This document shows positions 47,000 to 59,554 of a stretch of 64,000 nt of DNA, in pieces. Each line of letters opens with the position of its first letter. The stretch's first letter is position 1. The DNA is from Paralvinella palmiformis (Eukaryota; Annelida; Polychaeta; Terebellida; Alvinellidae). The notes beneath the pieces were generated by a model, which saw nothing but the letters and a program-made list of their open reading frames with translations, was not told the DNA's origin and made no database searches. Location of the stretch: assembly GCA_025642065.1 (NCBI GenBank), contig JAODUP010000015.1:976001-1040000 (forward strand). Reading direction: 5' to 3'. Position numbers and translations under genes: made by a program.

Positions 47000-48390
47000 G
47001 AAAACGATTGAGGATCCCTGTTTTTAGTCTCCGTCTTTCATTGAAGAACAAGCAAACACAGTATTGTACGATAGATAAATAAGGGGATGGGGACCACTGA
47101 GAGAACAAAGGGAAGACCAGAAACAACAGAAAACTGGCACTTGCTCAAATAAAATACTTTGAGGTGATGACAAATATAAAGGCTTCAGTGAAAGAAAGTA
47201 CTCCAACCATTACGAGCGTTCGCGGAGACCAAAAGATAAATAGAAACTATAGGATAACGTGGACTCTTCTCATACTACTGTTACCATGCCTCCAGAAAAC
47301 ACTACGCGATCACGTCCATTTAAACGATTCGACATTCGTTTTCATGACACATATACTGGCGTGACCGACGTCGCTGGATTATCCACGTCTGACTGTAATG
47401 GAAAAGGTATAAACAACTTTTTGTCGGATGAAATGCAACTGGCTACATCAAGGAAATGCGTAGCACATTTAAGAAACGAAACAAAGAATAAAACATTTTC
47501 CAAATGAGACTGCAGTTGTCCATGTGCCGAACGTTATTGTACTTGGTCTGTATAATTGCAAAAATCATCATCAAGGATCATAAATACGGGATGATTATTA
47601 TCACGGTCAAGCTTCCATCTGCTATAAGTGGTCCTGGTCTGAGTTAAACGTAAGCTCGTTGTCCGATGTTGAGGACGTTCACTGTGAGACCAAGTCGACA
47701 TCAACGACCGTTCGTGTCTTATTAAAAAGTCAAGTTGACGTCGGTGGCCCTGCCCCGTGGGCATGGCCAGATAAAGCGCGCTGATTGGAGAATCCGATAA
47801 CAGTTTAGAGGAAGGTCGAACAAACTGTACCAAGACGAAATTGTTCGTGATGGCGTGTAGATTGAAGTGTGATCCAGATTAGAGAAGATATCGAACGATC
47901 CCAGAAGCATTAATCAAAATAACCACGCGCTTCTGCCGCGTCCGGGAGAGCCGATGTCCTTCGGAAAGAGACGACACAGATTTTGGAGACAGTCCCCGAA
48001 AGACGCGACCCGGATCAGGATGCTATTGATTGATTCCCTCCTTGGTTCCGGATAGCCAGAGTTCGGGTCCGGACACGACTACTCACTTATAGCACAATGA
48101 CCACTTGCGACCTAGATGTCCCGGTCGTGTTGACCCTTAACCGGAAGTGACACTGACCAGGAAGTTGATGGATGATGTCAAAAATATCATCATCTTCATG
48201 ACGTATTGGAAGCTAATGTATTCAGTTCGATGAGGTTGTCACTGATATTTTGTCCCGTCGAAGTTGCGATGTGCGTGTGAGTGACCGGGAATATCTATAT
48301 ATGCGTGTTGAAGTTAATATCAACGTGCATGGGTCCATAAGATAACGAAGATGTATTTTGTACGTGTTCCTGGGTTCGATAACCTCAAAG
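47000..48390. other. Unique-looking sequence, no assignable gene
   Basis: One of the longer microsatellite-free blocks in the G+C-richer part, with open frames on the minus strand (99 codons at 47534-47833) that carry no recognisable motif or paired splice sites. It may be conserved non-coding DNA. Confidence 0.35.
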
Positions 48391-48399
48391 AGGGTGACT

Positions 48400-48401
<2 letters not shown>

Positions 48402-48436
<35 letters not shown>

Positions 48437-48510
48437 TAAGAGAGTAAGAGAGTGAGAGAGAGAAAGTAAGTGAGTGAGTGAGTGTGTGTGTGAGAGAGGG
48501 GGGGGGGAGA
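48402..48510. repeat. (AG)n, GAGTAA and (GTGA)n compound repeat plus G9
   Basis: AG units decay into AGTAAG and GTGAGTGA units, then GT units and a G-run. Confidence 0.9.
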
Positions 48511-48889
48511 AGGGAGGGGTACAGTGTGACGTCACTTCAGTAACCCGTCGGCCCAAAATACTCACGACACCCGACAACTCACGGACGATTGGCTTTTAAT
48601 ATTCCTGTCCACACTCGGTCATGTCGTATGTCTATCAATCATCTACAGATAGAAGATTCAGCCAAGATGGCACAATTATCTCATCTGTCTGGATCTACCC
48701 ATCACTGGGTAGAGCGCACTTAGACAATCGTCTTCTGAAAAAAAAATGCATCTTATCATTTTCTTATCTTAACTCCCAGTCGCATCTTAAATTAAATCAC
48801 TTTCTTCAAAGGGATTCACTCTCAATTGCTATTTTTATTTTCCGGAAGTGAATTTGAATGTGTGGATTTATATTTTGAGGATTGAACCT

Positions 48890-48935
48890 TATATGTGTGT
48901 GTGTGTGCGCGCGCGCGCGTCTGTGTGTGTGTACG
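48890..48935. repeat. (TG)n with (CG)n core
   Basis: GCGCGCGCGCGCG at 48907-48919 inside TG units. Confidence 0.9.
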
Positions 48936-49550
48936 GGTGTATTATACACACGTATGTGCTTGCGTTTGTTTGTCTATTTATTTGTATTAGTGCGTAGGTG
49001 TGCATATGTACGTGCGTTGTGTACGTGCGTTGGCGGGTGTTCGTATAAGAGGGGGGGGGGGTACGTGCGTGCGTGTAGAATCAAATCAGAGGTAATTCGA
49101 TTTGTGTAGATGTTAAAATGTCTGCTATTTGAGAGGAGATAGAATGACCTCAGAACGATATGAGCATCGAGATGCGACTCGGGGTAAGGTAACCAGCCCA
49201 CGTTTGACTAAATGATAAACAGACATATTGGATTGCGCCACCGCTGAGTTAGCACACGCTGACCGCCATCTTGTATTACAGCAGCACTTCCTGTGTGTTC
49301 CGACTGTCTGAGCCATTTTAGAACGAAGCGACCAGATAGTTAGTAGAGCCACCTAGCGGCAGTCAGGAGATGTCCGTGTTGACTTAGTAAAATGGTTAGA
49401 TAGTGATGAAGTTTGACGTTTTATCATAATGTTATCATACAGACATCAGTCCACGAGTGGTTATCGTCTGTTAACAGCAACTCTTCACCTATCTGGTAAC
49501 TTGTTTTGCATATCTACTGGATTTGGAACATCAGGAAAATATCATATCTC

Positions 49551-49675
49551 TCTTTATCTCTCTCTCTCTCTCTCTCTCTCCCTCTCTACCCTCTCTTTAT
49601 CTGTGTGTGCGCGCGCGCGCGCGCGTGTGTGTGTGAGTGAGTGAGTGAGTGAGTATGTGCGTGTGTGTGTGCATA

Positions 49676-49713
<38 letters not shown>
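49551..49713. repeat. (TC)n-(GC)n-(GT)n-(GTGA)n-(TA)n compound array
   Basis: Five different simple repeats within 160 bp, including GCGCGCGCGCGCGCGCG at 49609-49625 and (TA)17 at 49680-49713. Confidence 0.93.
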
Positions 49714-49716
<3 letters not shown>

Positions 49717-50397
49717 TCTCTCATTCACCCACTCACCACTCACTTACTCACTCGTTCACTCTCCCTTTCTAATATCTACCGTTGGTGGCTGGCCTATCCC
49801 GACACCCAATCACAGGTGTTGTCCAAACATACCGCCGTCAGGATCTTGTTTATTTGTTTATTCAGCTTGCGCCCAATCTCAGCCGGACACGGAAGAGACT
49901 CGGCCCAGAACACGAAGGTCAAGTGTTCCTTTCTGACAATTACCGTAAGAACAACGCGGGATGCCGGACTCTCTGGATCGGCGTGAACGGCACTCCAGCG
50001 GCGGTGTAATGAGTACGATTGATGCTAATAGATGAATTAAAGCCGTCTTTATCACTCATTGAACTCTGATATCTGAGATCCGTTATCGTACTGGTCCCCG
50101 GTCTTCGCTAAATGAGTAAACAAACTCAACAGCTCCTCAAAGAAAATGCAAGTAAATGAGCCAGTTCTATAAAATCAGGTTAATTTGACAGACTTTTCGG
50201 ACTAAATGCGACAACAGCGCTATAAACAAACACCATATGTTGGCCATAACTGCGGTCTGTGTATATAATTGATACGTTCGTGTGAGTTTAGATTTAAACA
50301 GAGAGACTACTCGTATACAATTTAACATCAAAATAAACTCTTTCCGTAAGTTTTTTTCTGTAACCCCTAAAAATAAATATAAAAGTTTGCTTTGAAT

Positions 50398-50400
<3 letters not shown>

Positions 50401-50432
<32 letters not shown>
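50401..50432. repeat. (AT)n microsatellite
   Basis: About 16 units. Confidence 0.9.
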
Positions 50433-50433
<1 letters not shown>

Positions 50434-50949
50434 TACCCGTTTGCGCGCTTGTGGATGGGTTCTAAAGATAGGTATAAATACAAATACATATTTATTTGAC
50501 GTTGATGATAATGGGTCAACTGTTCCGGGATCAGTTTAAGCCCAGATTGCTAATATAAGAACAGACCAGTCCACCGACACACTGACAACAGCTGCTAAAC
50601 CATCAGTTGATCGAGATGAAAACATTGATTTGTGGAACCAACTGGGGAGTTTCACTTGCGCAAACTTAGTCGATTTTATGAACCGTTACGTCACCATGTA
50701 GCCGAAAAGAGGTTGTCAAGTTCCGGTAGAATTATGGTGAAATTGTTCCAAACACAGACTCTACACGAAACATTGATGGTGGAAAATTGAAATTAACAAT
50801 ATGTTTCTAGGATGTCAACAAAGTTCGTACGTTCTGATTCGGGACGAGTCGAAGGGTGGTTTTTGAGAGAGAGGTGACGTCACTTCGTTCATTTAGCATC
50901 GTGCCATTCCGGTGAGGAGGACGGGAAAGAATTTTTTTGAGAAATCAAT

Positions 50950-51088
50950 TCAATTGAGTTGAGTTGGTTAGACTCAGCCGAGGTCGGACAACTTAGGGTA
51001 ACCAATCTCATAAAGACAGGCTTGTGCCGGATTCGAACCCACAAACTGGAAGGTTGCACCAGTTACATTATGCTAGCGGACAGCCCAT
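50950..51088 (-). repeat. tRNA-derived SINE, unassigned family
   Basis: On the minus strand: GTCCGCTAGCATAATGTAAC, then B box GTGGGTTCGAATCCGG (51027-51042). The body runs to about 50950. It lacks the family S core. Confidence 0.55.
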
Positions 51089-51187
51089 ATCTTTTTGAGA
51101 AGAAAATAAATATAGTAATGTATTATCGGATAATGATCTTACCCTTTAAACCCACCAGCAACAATTCAGGATATTTGTTACTTGTGC

Positions 51188-51189
<2 letters not shown>

Positions 51190-51243
<54 letters not shown>

Positions 51244-51250
51244 GGGGGGA
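51190..51250. repeat. (TA)n-(GA)n compound microsatellite plus G7
   Basis: TA units, then GA units, then a short G-run. The 147-codon ORF overlapping it is half repeat and shows no domain. Confidence 0.93.
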
Positions 51251-52759
51251 GAGATTATCTGATATACAAAACACTGTCGGGATACTTATTACAATATAAC
51301 CGGTATCTACCCCGCACGTACGTCTATAATGTTTCTTACGGTATTAGACATTTTTTAGTTTATTCCTCCAATCTTAGCTCTGACGTCATTCTAGTTATGT
51401 GAATGTTGCCAAGGGATTGCTAAGTCTATATTTTGTCGAAAGACCACTAAAATATAACATAATTATTAGTAATATTTGGCTGGTTTATTGATCTAATATA
51501 ACTCTGCCACATATATTATCAACAGTTCAATCCTTTACTGGTATGCTAATTTTTCCAGTACGCTTTGACGCCGGCATGGACACCCCAGAATTGGTAATGG
51601 TGGTTCTCATTCAAGCAGACAGTTTCTGCGTGTGTGTATGTGTGTGACCGTCTGTGTGCGCATGTCTGTGAGTGTCTGCACGCACGTGAGTGTGTGAGTT
51701 TGGGTGTCGCCTTCCGGAAACGAAGGCTTTCCGGATAGTGTGACGACGGTCCGGGCGACGTGTGGTGACCTCACATGATCGCGATAACGGATCACTATTG
51801 GGGATCATTATGGATCAGTGTGGAGACCAAACTTAATTGCGCTCATTAGATGGCCGATGTCGGGATCGAGCATCGACTGAGCTGGTAATATCGCTCGACG
51901 ACTTAAACATTTAGCCGAAGCTAGTTTCTTCGCAGTTCAGTAATTACCGATTAAAGGTTATAGGGCTAGAGCTGACAGTCTCTGGATATAAGGGGATAGT
52001 CACCAGAGGACGGGATCGGGCCAGTTGGTCAGTGTGACAAGGTATATAGGGGATGATGGGCTCGTTTATGTTTTCACAGAAACGAGACACCGTCAGGTAT
52101 ATAGTCTGTCTGCTGAACGTAAGAAGAATGGGGAATGGATTAACAGTCGGTGGAAATACACCACAGGTTCACCAACTGATGATCGATATGATGCACTCAT
52201 TTTACACCTGTAGGTTCAATGAAGCGTGTCTTACGTTCCATAAAACATCTGAGAATCCCATTAATAGGAAGTTAACATTGAAGTAACCGAGCGGGATTAT
52301 AGCCGTTATGTGTTTAGTTGATTGTGTTTCTTGATGCTAAAAACAACCTCCTCTGCTCCTTAAACTTTAGACCGGATGTTGAGGATGGTAATAGAATACA
52401 TAACGTTAGTAAGAAGTCATCCTTAATTGCCATAAATTAGAAACTACATGTTACATATACAACTAAGACTGTTGTGTCACGTGGTAGTAGACCACAAAAA
52501 CATCCCTGGTCGATTCGATATCTGATAAATAATTAATTGTTTGGATGACCTACTAATTAGCTAGCTCAACGTCCCCCCTCCCGCTACTTCCCCCCCTCCG
52601 GATACGTTACACCGGCCCGGCAACAAGTCGTTTTCTTGACTCGGATTCCATTCCGGATATAAAACTCAATATTCTCGAAGAGAGGTGAGATTCTACGACA
52701 TGTTCCACGTCGTTCGAAGACCCTCTCCATCACGACCAGTCTTCCCTCACCACCGATAC

Positions 52760-52774
52760 CCCCCCCCCCCCCCC
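52760..52774. repeat. C15 homopolymer
   Basis: Run of about 15 C; last of the long G/C homopolymers. Confidence 0.85.
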
Positions 52775-53141
52775 GCTCACCTCCACCGTTCTACCATAAC
52801 CCAACCTCGATATTGAAGACTAAAGGAAAGCCTACGATCTCCTAGCTGACAGATAAACCGTGTTAGTTATCTGTCGTTCGGAGATCCAGAGACTCGTCCG
52901 ATCTGTCTCCGACCTGTTACGTTCTGTTGGTTGATGTGGAGTCGTCGTTTTAAGATAACGTCGGAGAGAGGAATTGCTTCGTTCTTGTCCTGTCTCATTT
53001 GTCTGACGGTAGGCGGCGCTGTACGACTTAGGCGAGAGACAAATGAGGAAGCCGGTTAATTGATGGAACTCCTTGCTCGTCTCAATCCATTAAGCACGAC
53101 CGTGTAGAGAACAATAGAGATTAATTACGTCAGCCGGAGAC

Positions 53142-53142
<1 letters not shown>

Positions 53143-53184
<42 letters not shown>

Positions 53185-53232
53185 CACACACACACACACA
53201 CTCATTCACTCTCTCTCTCTCTCTCTCTCTGC
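53143..53232. repeat. (CA)n then (TC)n
   Basis: About 55 bp of CA with a TCA break, then about 22 bp of TC. Confidence 0.93.
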
Positions 53233-53302
53233 GAGCTATCGGCACGCCGTCTGGACATGGTTGTATTAAACTACACCGATTGTTTCTGTGGATGATTGGC
53301 TA

Positions 53303-53367
53303 TCTGTCTGTCTGTCTGTCTGTGTCTCCCACCTCTTCCTTTCCTGTCTGTCTGTCTGTCTGTCTGC

Positions 53368-53420
<53 letters not shown>
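53303..53420. repeat. (CTGT)n twice, then (TA)n
   Basis: Two CTGT arrays separated by about 25 bp, then about 52 bp of perfect TA. Confidence 0.93.
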
Positions 53421-53426
<6 letters not shown>

Positions 53427-53960
53427 CTGTGGGTTGGCGTGTCTAGATGGATGGTTGACTGGTTGGCTGGACCGCTCCATCTATGTATCTCTCTTTGTCT
53501 ATGTCCGTCCGTCCATCTATCTGCCCGTCCCCCCTTATCTAATTTATCCGCATCTGTCTAATTTTGCCATAGGTATTATTTTAATACCGTTTAATGACAC
53601 TTTTGCCATCACTATCCGCCTATATCACTATAATATCACAGACACATACACACAAACACACTCACGCAATCATACACAGACACACCGGTCAGGACAATGG
53701 AAGTCGGAGTTCTACATCTCCATGACAACAACCTAGTGTTCTCAGGTGTTTCATTACCGGTAATCAGTTTAGCAAATAACTTCATTTTCCATCCATTCGA
53801 TGTCGTTAAACTGTAAGCCATCCCTTCACACCTGATCACAAATGGCGGCTATAGCGATAAATGGGAATTAAAAAAACCTTAAAATAAATTTGAGCACAGA
53901 TTGAAAGCTCGATTGGCGTAGCTTGGCCAGAATGATGTAATCTGAAGTCATGTATCTGAT

Positions 53961-54002
<42 letters not shown>

Positions 54003-54030
54003 GAGAGAGAGAGAGAGAGAGAGAGAGACA
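53961..54030. repeat. (AC)n-(GA)n compound microsatellite
   Basis: AC for 40 bp then GGGAGA and GA units. Confidence 0.93.
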
Positions 54031-54156
54031 CACATTTTGTTGGCAATATAACCATTACAAGTACATATATAACGACTGCAGGAAGTAGATCCTCAACTGT
54101 GTGATCCCAAGCTCATTTCTTCATGCCACGTTAACAGTTGTATCAATAATCAGCGA

Positions 54157-54159
<3 letters not shown>

Positions 54160-54200
<41 letters not shown>
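54160..54200. repeat. (AT)n microsatellite
   Basis: About 20 units. Confidence 0.92.
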
Positions 54201-54202
<2 letters not shown>

Positions 54203-54712
54203 TCCCTCCCTCTCTCTATGATGTTTTCAACTTCCATCAGGAGATTGTATCATATCTATAACAACTTAAATAGTTTGATTTAAACTAGGTTCAATTAGTT
54301 CAGATATAATTTAAGTTATATAACTCTAGTCACAGCTATAATCTCTCGGTATATATATAAGTGACGTCATTAAACAGTACATATACTGATGACGTTTTAT
54401 GTCTGCTATCAATACGTTTTATGTAAGTTAATTTGCCGGTAGACGTCCACACTGAAGGCGCCATTGCGCGTATGTTATGGGAATATGATCTGAACATCAG
54501 GTGATAGATTTTCGAGAGAATTCTAACTTTTCATCTGTGAGATAGTTCTTTGACAATTTGAGAGTTTGTAATAATCTTAGAAAAAAAAACCCCCAATATT
54601 GGCTCCCATCGAGAAAAATAGGGAAAAATCAGATGCAAATGTGTAAACGCGTCAGCGAGCTCAGGGCACATAGAGACATATAACCCGCCACGCACCCACA
54701 TGCACCCCACAT

Positions 54713-54761
54713 AGAGAGAGAGGGGGGGGAAGAGAGCGAGGGAGAGAGAAAGAGAGAGATG
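54713..54761. repeat. GA-rich tract
   Basis: Imperfect GA units with G9 in the middle. Confidence 0.8.
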
Positions 54762-54961
54762 TAAACAGACTTCTACATTTGAGCCAACATTAATGTAAAT
54801 GTGTAGAGAAGTGCTGACTGAAGTATATTCCAGGATTATTGTCATATTACTGAAGTGAAATATGATCAGATATCAAACGACGGCAGTTTTCCACCTCTTT
54901 GCCAACATTACATCTCACGTCTTATAGTCTTCGCGCATAATATATAAATTGGCAAGATATG

Positions 54962-54967
54962 CTCTCC

Positions 54968-55008
<41 letters not shown>

Positions 55009-55010
55009 TT
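54962..55010. repeat. (TC)n-(TG)n compound microsatellite
   Basis: TC for about 30 bp, then TG. Confidence 0.93.
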
Positions 55011-55277
55011 CGCACATTCGATTATTCTCTCCCTCTCCTACCTTCTCTTCCATCTTCATGAAGTGTCCAATCATCTCTCCCCTTCCACTCTCCCACCCCT
55101 CTGTACTCATTTTGCTTCCCCTTCCCCCTCGCTCCCTGTCCATCTGATGGTTATTTAAGGCAATCATCCTTTCCATTTTATGTTCATCAACATCAGTTTT
55201 GGCTTTTGCTGAAACTTTTATTAATCTTCTTCTTAGTTTAATTATCATCACTTCTTATAAGAGACTGTCTATCATCA

Positions 55278-55278
<1 letters not shown>

Positions 55279-55322
<44 letters not shown>
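55279..55322. repeat. (AT)n microsatellite
   Basis: About 22 units. Confidence 0.92.
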
Positions 55323-55325
<3 letters not shown>

Positions 55326-56008
55326 TGTTATCATTCTATCCATCTATCCTACATCTTTTCACCTGAGATTATCTCTTTCTTTGTGCTCCTAACTCGTTCT
55401 CCGTATCCTCTTTATCTGTTGACTAACGTCTCATCATTCGTTCGCTGATACATCTACACCGTGTGTACGCCTCGTTCACATTACAGTAACCTAATATAAA
55501 TTATGTCTGTTCTCTTCATGTCCAACTCTCTGCCAACATAAACTCGTCCACTGATAGTTTCCTCACCTCTCAGAGGTACAGCCTGCTCTGTGTCAGCTCA
55601 TAACACAATCAGTCAGCAGGTAAACAGCACCATTTTTAAGCCACCTTTAAGTCAGTTCGCTGGATGCCGAATCTCTTTCAAAGGTTGATCATCCAACTCT
55701 AGCCACTGGATTACTGTACAGGTTAATGAGCTTTCGCGTCTTTACCTTGTTACCTGTAGGTTTTGTTTGTCTAAACATCCGCTCCCGCACTCGGATGGCA
55801 AAACGTGTGCGTTACGCGGATGATGGAAACGTACGTCCGCCTACACAGATCCCACAGCCTGAGGCTAGGAACTAAGTTCCCAGACTGAAAAACAACAACA
55901 ACAACGAAAGAAATTAATTAGTCTGACTGATCTGAAAATGTGAGTTTCTCCTGGAAGATGGCCTACAACTGGCTATTAAGGTACTTGATGTGATCTCGTA
56001 AGAATCTA

Positions 56009-56010
<2 letters not shown>

Positions 56011-56043
<33 letters not shown>
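56011..56043. repeat. (AAT)n trinucleotide repeat
   Basis: About 11 units. Confidence 0.92.
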
Positions 56044-56382
56044 TTGTATATTTTCAAAACACGAATTAAAAAAGTTTCCAAAACATGTTTGGCAAAAACA
56101 AAACCCAACAAAACATCAACAACAATAACAACATCTCACTATATCTGTCAGAATATCAATAAAGCTGAACATCATCAGATTAGTTTCCTTGACCTACTCC
56201 AAATATTAGCGAGTTATTTACATAATCCCGTATCTGGCCTTTAATTGGTCATATTCATAAATATTTTGGTAATATTAACGTGTGTTTGTGTTATATTTTG
56301 AATATATTGTGATCAAGAAGAGGTTTATAATTTAGAAGAAGCGGGAAAACAATCCGTAGAAGATATTTATTGATATTCTTAC

Positions 56383-56483
56383 AGAGTGAGTAAAGGTCTG
56401 GTGTGTAAATCTTGATCCGGAAATCAAGTCCCACGCCGGTAGCTTCTGGACTAACGATGGCAGAAGCACACCGATCCGTTTCG
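56383..56483 (-). CDS. Tentative 101-nt exon, unidentified gene
   Basis: Bounded on the minus strand by a CAATCAG acceptor and a GTAAGA donor. The open frame, after one completing base, reads ETDRCASAIVSPEATGVGLD... and ...FRIKIYTPDLYSL. The entry phase fits the exit phase of the candidate exon at 63809-63960 (AA + C gives Asn). The polypyrimidine tract is weak and another frame is open, so chance is a real alternative. Confidence 0.22.
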
Positions 56484-56860
56484 CTGATTGTCACGGTTGA
56501 ACGATCGTGTCATTAAACTTGCAATATACAAATAACAGTAAACAAAAACAGTAGAGCTGTCTCGTTATCTTCACAGTTAATACATAATAGGGAAAAGTTA
56601 TTAAAAAACACAGAAAAACTCTGTTAAGTACACAGACATTTAATTGGATGAATTATTTTTATAATAAAAATTAGCCCTTTTTGCACTTCATCGTTCTGTG
56701 AAATATTTAGCGGCGGAAAATCTTCTAAAAAATGATAATTGATAAACCAGAAAGATGTTCTCGTACGAACAATGTAATATAACACACACACTTGAGAAAC
56801 ATCGAAAAGAGAGTACAATATAATAGTGTACAAAAATTGTGAAACAAGCATGATGTTGTC

Positions 56861-57207
56861 GAGATGGGTAAAAGATGTATTTCTGGAGGTGGGTAACGAT
56901 TGTATCTCTGGAGGTGGGTAACGATTGTATCTCTGGAGGTGGGTAACGATTGTATCTCTGGAGGTGGGTAACGAGTATATCTCTGGAGGTGGGTAACGAT
57001 TGTATCTCTGGAGATGGGTAACGATTGTATCTCTGGGGGTGGATAAATGTTACATCTCTGGAGGTGGGTAACGATTGTATCTCTGGAGGTGGGTAAATGT
57101 TACATCTCTGCAGGTGGGTAACGAGTGTATCTCTGGAGGTGGGTAACGAGTGTATCTCTGGCGATGGGTAACGAGTGTATCTCTGGGGGTGGGTAAATGT
57201 TGTATCA
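56861..57207. repeat. 25-bp minisatellite, about 14 copies
   Basis: The unit TGTATCTCTGGAGGTGGGTA plus ACGAT repeats without interruption. Unit ends vary among ACGAT, ACGAG and AATGTTACA, and GAGG varies with GAGA, GGGG or GCGA. Confidence 0.95.
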
Positions 57208-57209
57208 GC

Positions 57210-59070
57210 GCCGAAAGAGTTCTATTGCATGTGTTTCTTTGTCAACATCCTAAGATGTAATTTGAGACAAATTATATCTCTCCATAAATCTTCATATCCC
57301 AAACTCTCAAGCTGACGAATATGCTTCCAACATAAAACACTACCTTTTAAAAAGACACCAATACCTTTAACATTTGATGAATTACAACATATATCCAATT
57401 GGTTTTTATATTTTTCTAAAAAAAAATAGATATTGACCATCTCCAACTCGACGAAATTTATTTTAACGAGAAGACGTTCGTCTGTTTCGATACAAACAAT
57501 TACAAACAAATTGATGAAAATAGAATTAAAAAATCCAAAAGATGGCACTACAATTTACGTACAAGACACCGTAGGTAAGTACGGGGAAATATAAAGATAT
57601 TATCTGAAAACGAAATGGATTCCTTCTGTAGAGAATCTGCTCTTAGTTATAACTAGCTTTTACAAATGGGAAATATGCCAAGTTCTTAACATTAATGTTC
57701 GGATATATCTAGTAGCATTTACTGGAAATCATCCCAAATCGAACAAAATACGAAGTAAGAATTAGAACTAACCAATTGTTTAATTTTTTTTTACTAAACG
57801 ACTAAGCTACACATTCGTTGCACCGATATTCGACACATTGAATGTAATGTTTTTTAACAAACATAACAACTCGTCCCTATCCAATCTATAACCGTATAAG
57901 GTTATCTAAAGGACTGAGTGTATTTAGTTATTTCCACTATCACTGTAAACCGTTGACTCTATTTGGGTCTTGTCTTTTTTACATATCTGATGTTTGTTGT
58001 TTACAAAGGCGTACATCTCTCCCTAAAAAGATATTGAACTAAATAATGACATGATTGGCAGCATCAATTTACGACATCAAGACGCTGTCGGTTTAGTATG
58101 ACCTTCCTGTTATGTCGGCCTTCATGGGCAATAACGGGCCTTCTTGTTTACATAATTCGTGGATAGAACTGGGGAGCCAGACCAATCCTCTGGGATGGGG
58201 ATTCATCGCTGCTGCCCTATTTCGCATATCTAATAGCCTTTCCCAAATTGATCCCGATCCCACGTTAATGGAACTTTATGTGTTACTCTTCTCTGGATGT
58301 GATCTTTGCTGGCTTTTTATGAAATATTTACCGACATTAATTATGTCGTCTGTTTTCACACTTCTGCCGGAGCAGTGACTCCCCGACTTCATCGGAAAAT
58401 ATTGGAAACGTATGGCCTAGGACGAAGGATTCTAACTAAGATGGTGTAAATAAAGATAATAGTGTCAGACATGAAATAAGTCATGTCTAAACTCGGATTA
58501 TTGCAACTTGTTTCTAAGCATAATTCGATTATCTACACATTTGCAGTACGTTAGAAATTACTGTAAACACGCCTATATCAATACATAGCGTTATATTATC
58601 ACTAATAAGCACTCCGGCTGTGTATTTATTTCAATACATTTATTTCTCCGAGACTCTTCCTGTCCGGTTCGTATTTTAGCCGATGTCCATAATTAATCAA
58701 GTAGAGCAAAGCAGATATATCCTTGAATTAAAAAACCCAACAGAAATAAATTAAACTATTTGGTTCCTTGACTGAGAAAGATGCTGATTTATATAGGATG
58801 AGAAATTTCAAAATTATTTCTCTAACATTAGTCGCCCTTTTTGCTGGTAAAGTGCTGGAAGTTGAGTTGATGTTTTACCAATGCACTTAAACTAGGTCGA
58901 ACAAAACGCAAACAGTTAGTGCACCTTAATGGATAGAAATGAAAACAAAGCAATAATACGGCTCTTAAAGTCAGAGCTCTCCTAATGTTTAGATAATATT
59001 AACAAGATAATTAAACTTCATAGGTGAGGTCAAAGTTATTGTGCATTTTAATTATTCAATAGTACACACT
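57210..59070. other. AT-rich stretch, no assignable gene
   Basis: Holds a 108-codon minus-strand frame (57222-57548) and an 88-codon plus-strand frame (58112-58378). Neither has recognisable motifs; both are within chance length for the composition. Confidence 0.35.
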
Positions 59071-59075
59071 TTCTT

Positions 59076-59079
<4 letters not shown>

Positions 59080-59116
<37 letters not shown>
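59080..59116. repeat. (AT)n microsatellite
   Basis: About 18 units. Confidence 0.92.
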
Positions 59117-59125
<9 letters not shown>

Positions 59126-59554
59126 CAATTAATATAAACCGAAACAAGACAGTCAAGGTAATTTATTTTAATTAAATTATACAATATAATGTACACGTCA
59201 TACATCTGTTTATTTTAATTAAATTTCACAGATATAATAACAAAGACTGTCCAGAAAGAAGACACGAGTAAGATGTTACACGTTTAACTAATAGGCATCA
59301 CGATTTATTTTACTGGAAAAAGAAGGGCTCCATTTGACAATTTCATGAAGATTTGTTGTATAATTGCTAGAATTGAGTAACCTAGATAGAACATTTAAGA
59401 ATGTTAGCGTGTATGCTCATGGATAAGACAGCATGGAGTGTATTATAGTTCCAATATTGATGCAGAACATCGGAAACAAAATGGCGACAAAACAATTAAA
59501 TAATAAGTTAGTTCAATCTTTAGTTGATAATAGAAGATGTTGTCTACGTTTTCC

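Larger units (their letters stand above)
26391..54369. promoter_or_regulatory. Cluster of twelve perfect CRE/ATF palindromes (TGACGTCA)
   Basis: The exact 8-mer starts at 26391, 26531, 30833, 33493, 39201, 39841, 41724, 43431, 48527, 50875, 51381 and 54362; one more lies at 7671. From base composition I estimate less than one by chance in 28 kb. Immediate flanks differ between sites, so they are not one recent repeat, though 41724 lies in a dispersed repeat. TGACGTCA binds CREB/ATF-family bZIP factors. Function here is inference. Confidence 0.5.

Noticed and set aside
49645..50009. Overlapping 75-113-codon ORFs that might be a terminal exon
   Set aside because: They begin in microsatellite, two frames are equally open, and no acceptor or polyadenylation signal decides between them.
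50959..51402. 147-codon plus-strand ORF
   Set aside because: Its first part is antisense to a SINE and its middle is (TA)n(GA)n; no independent coding signal.
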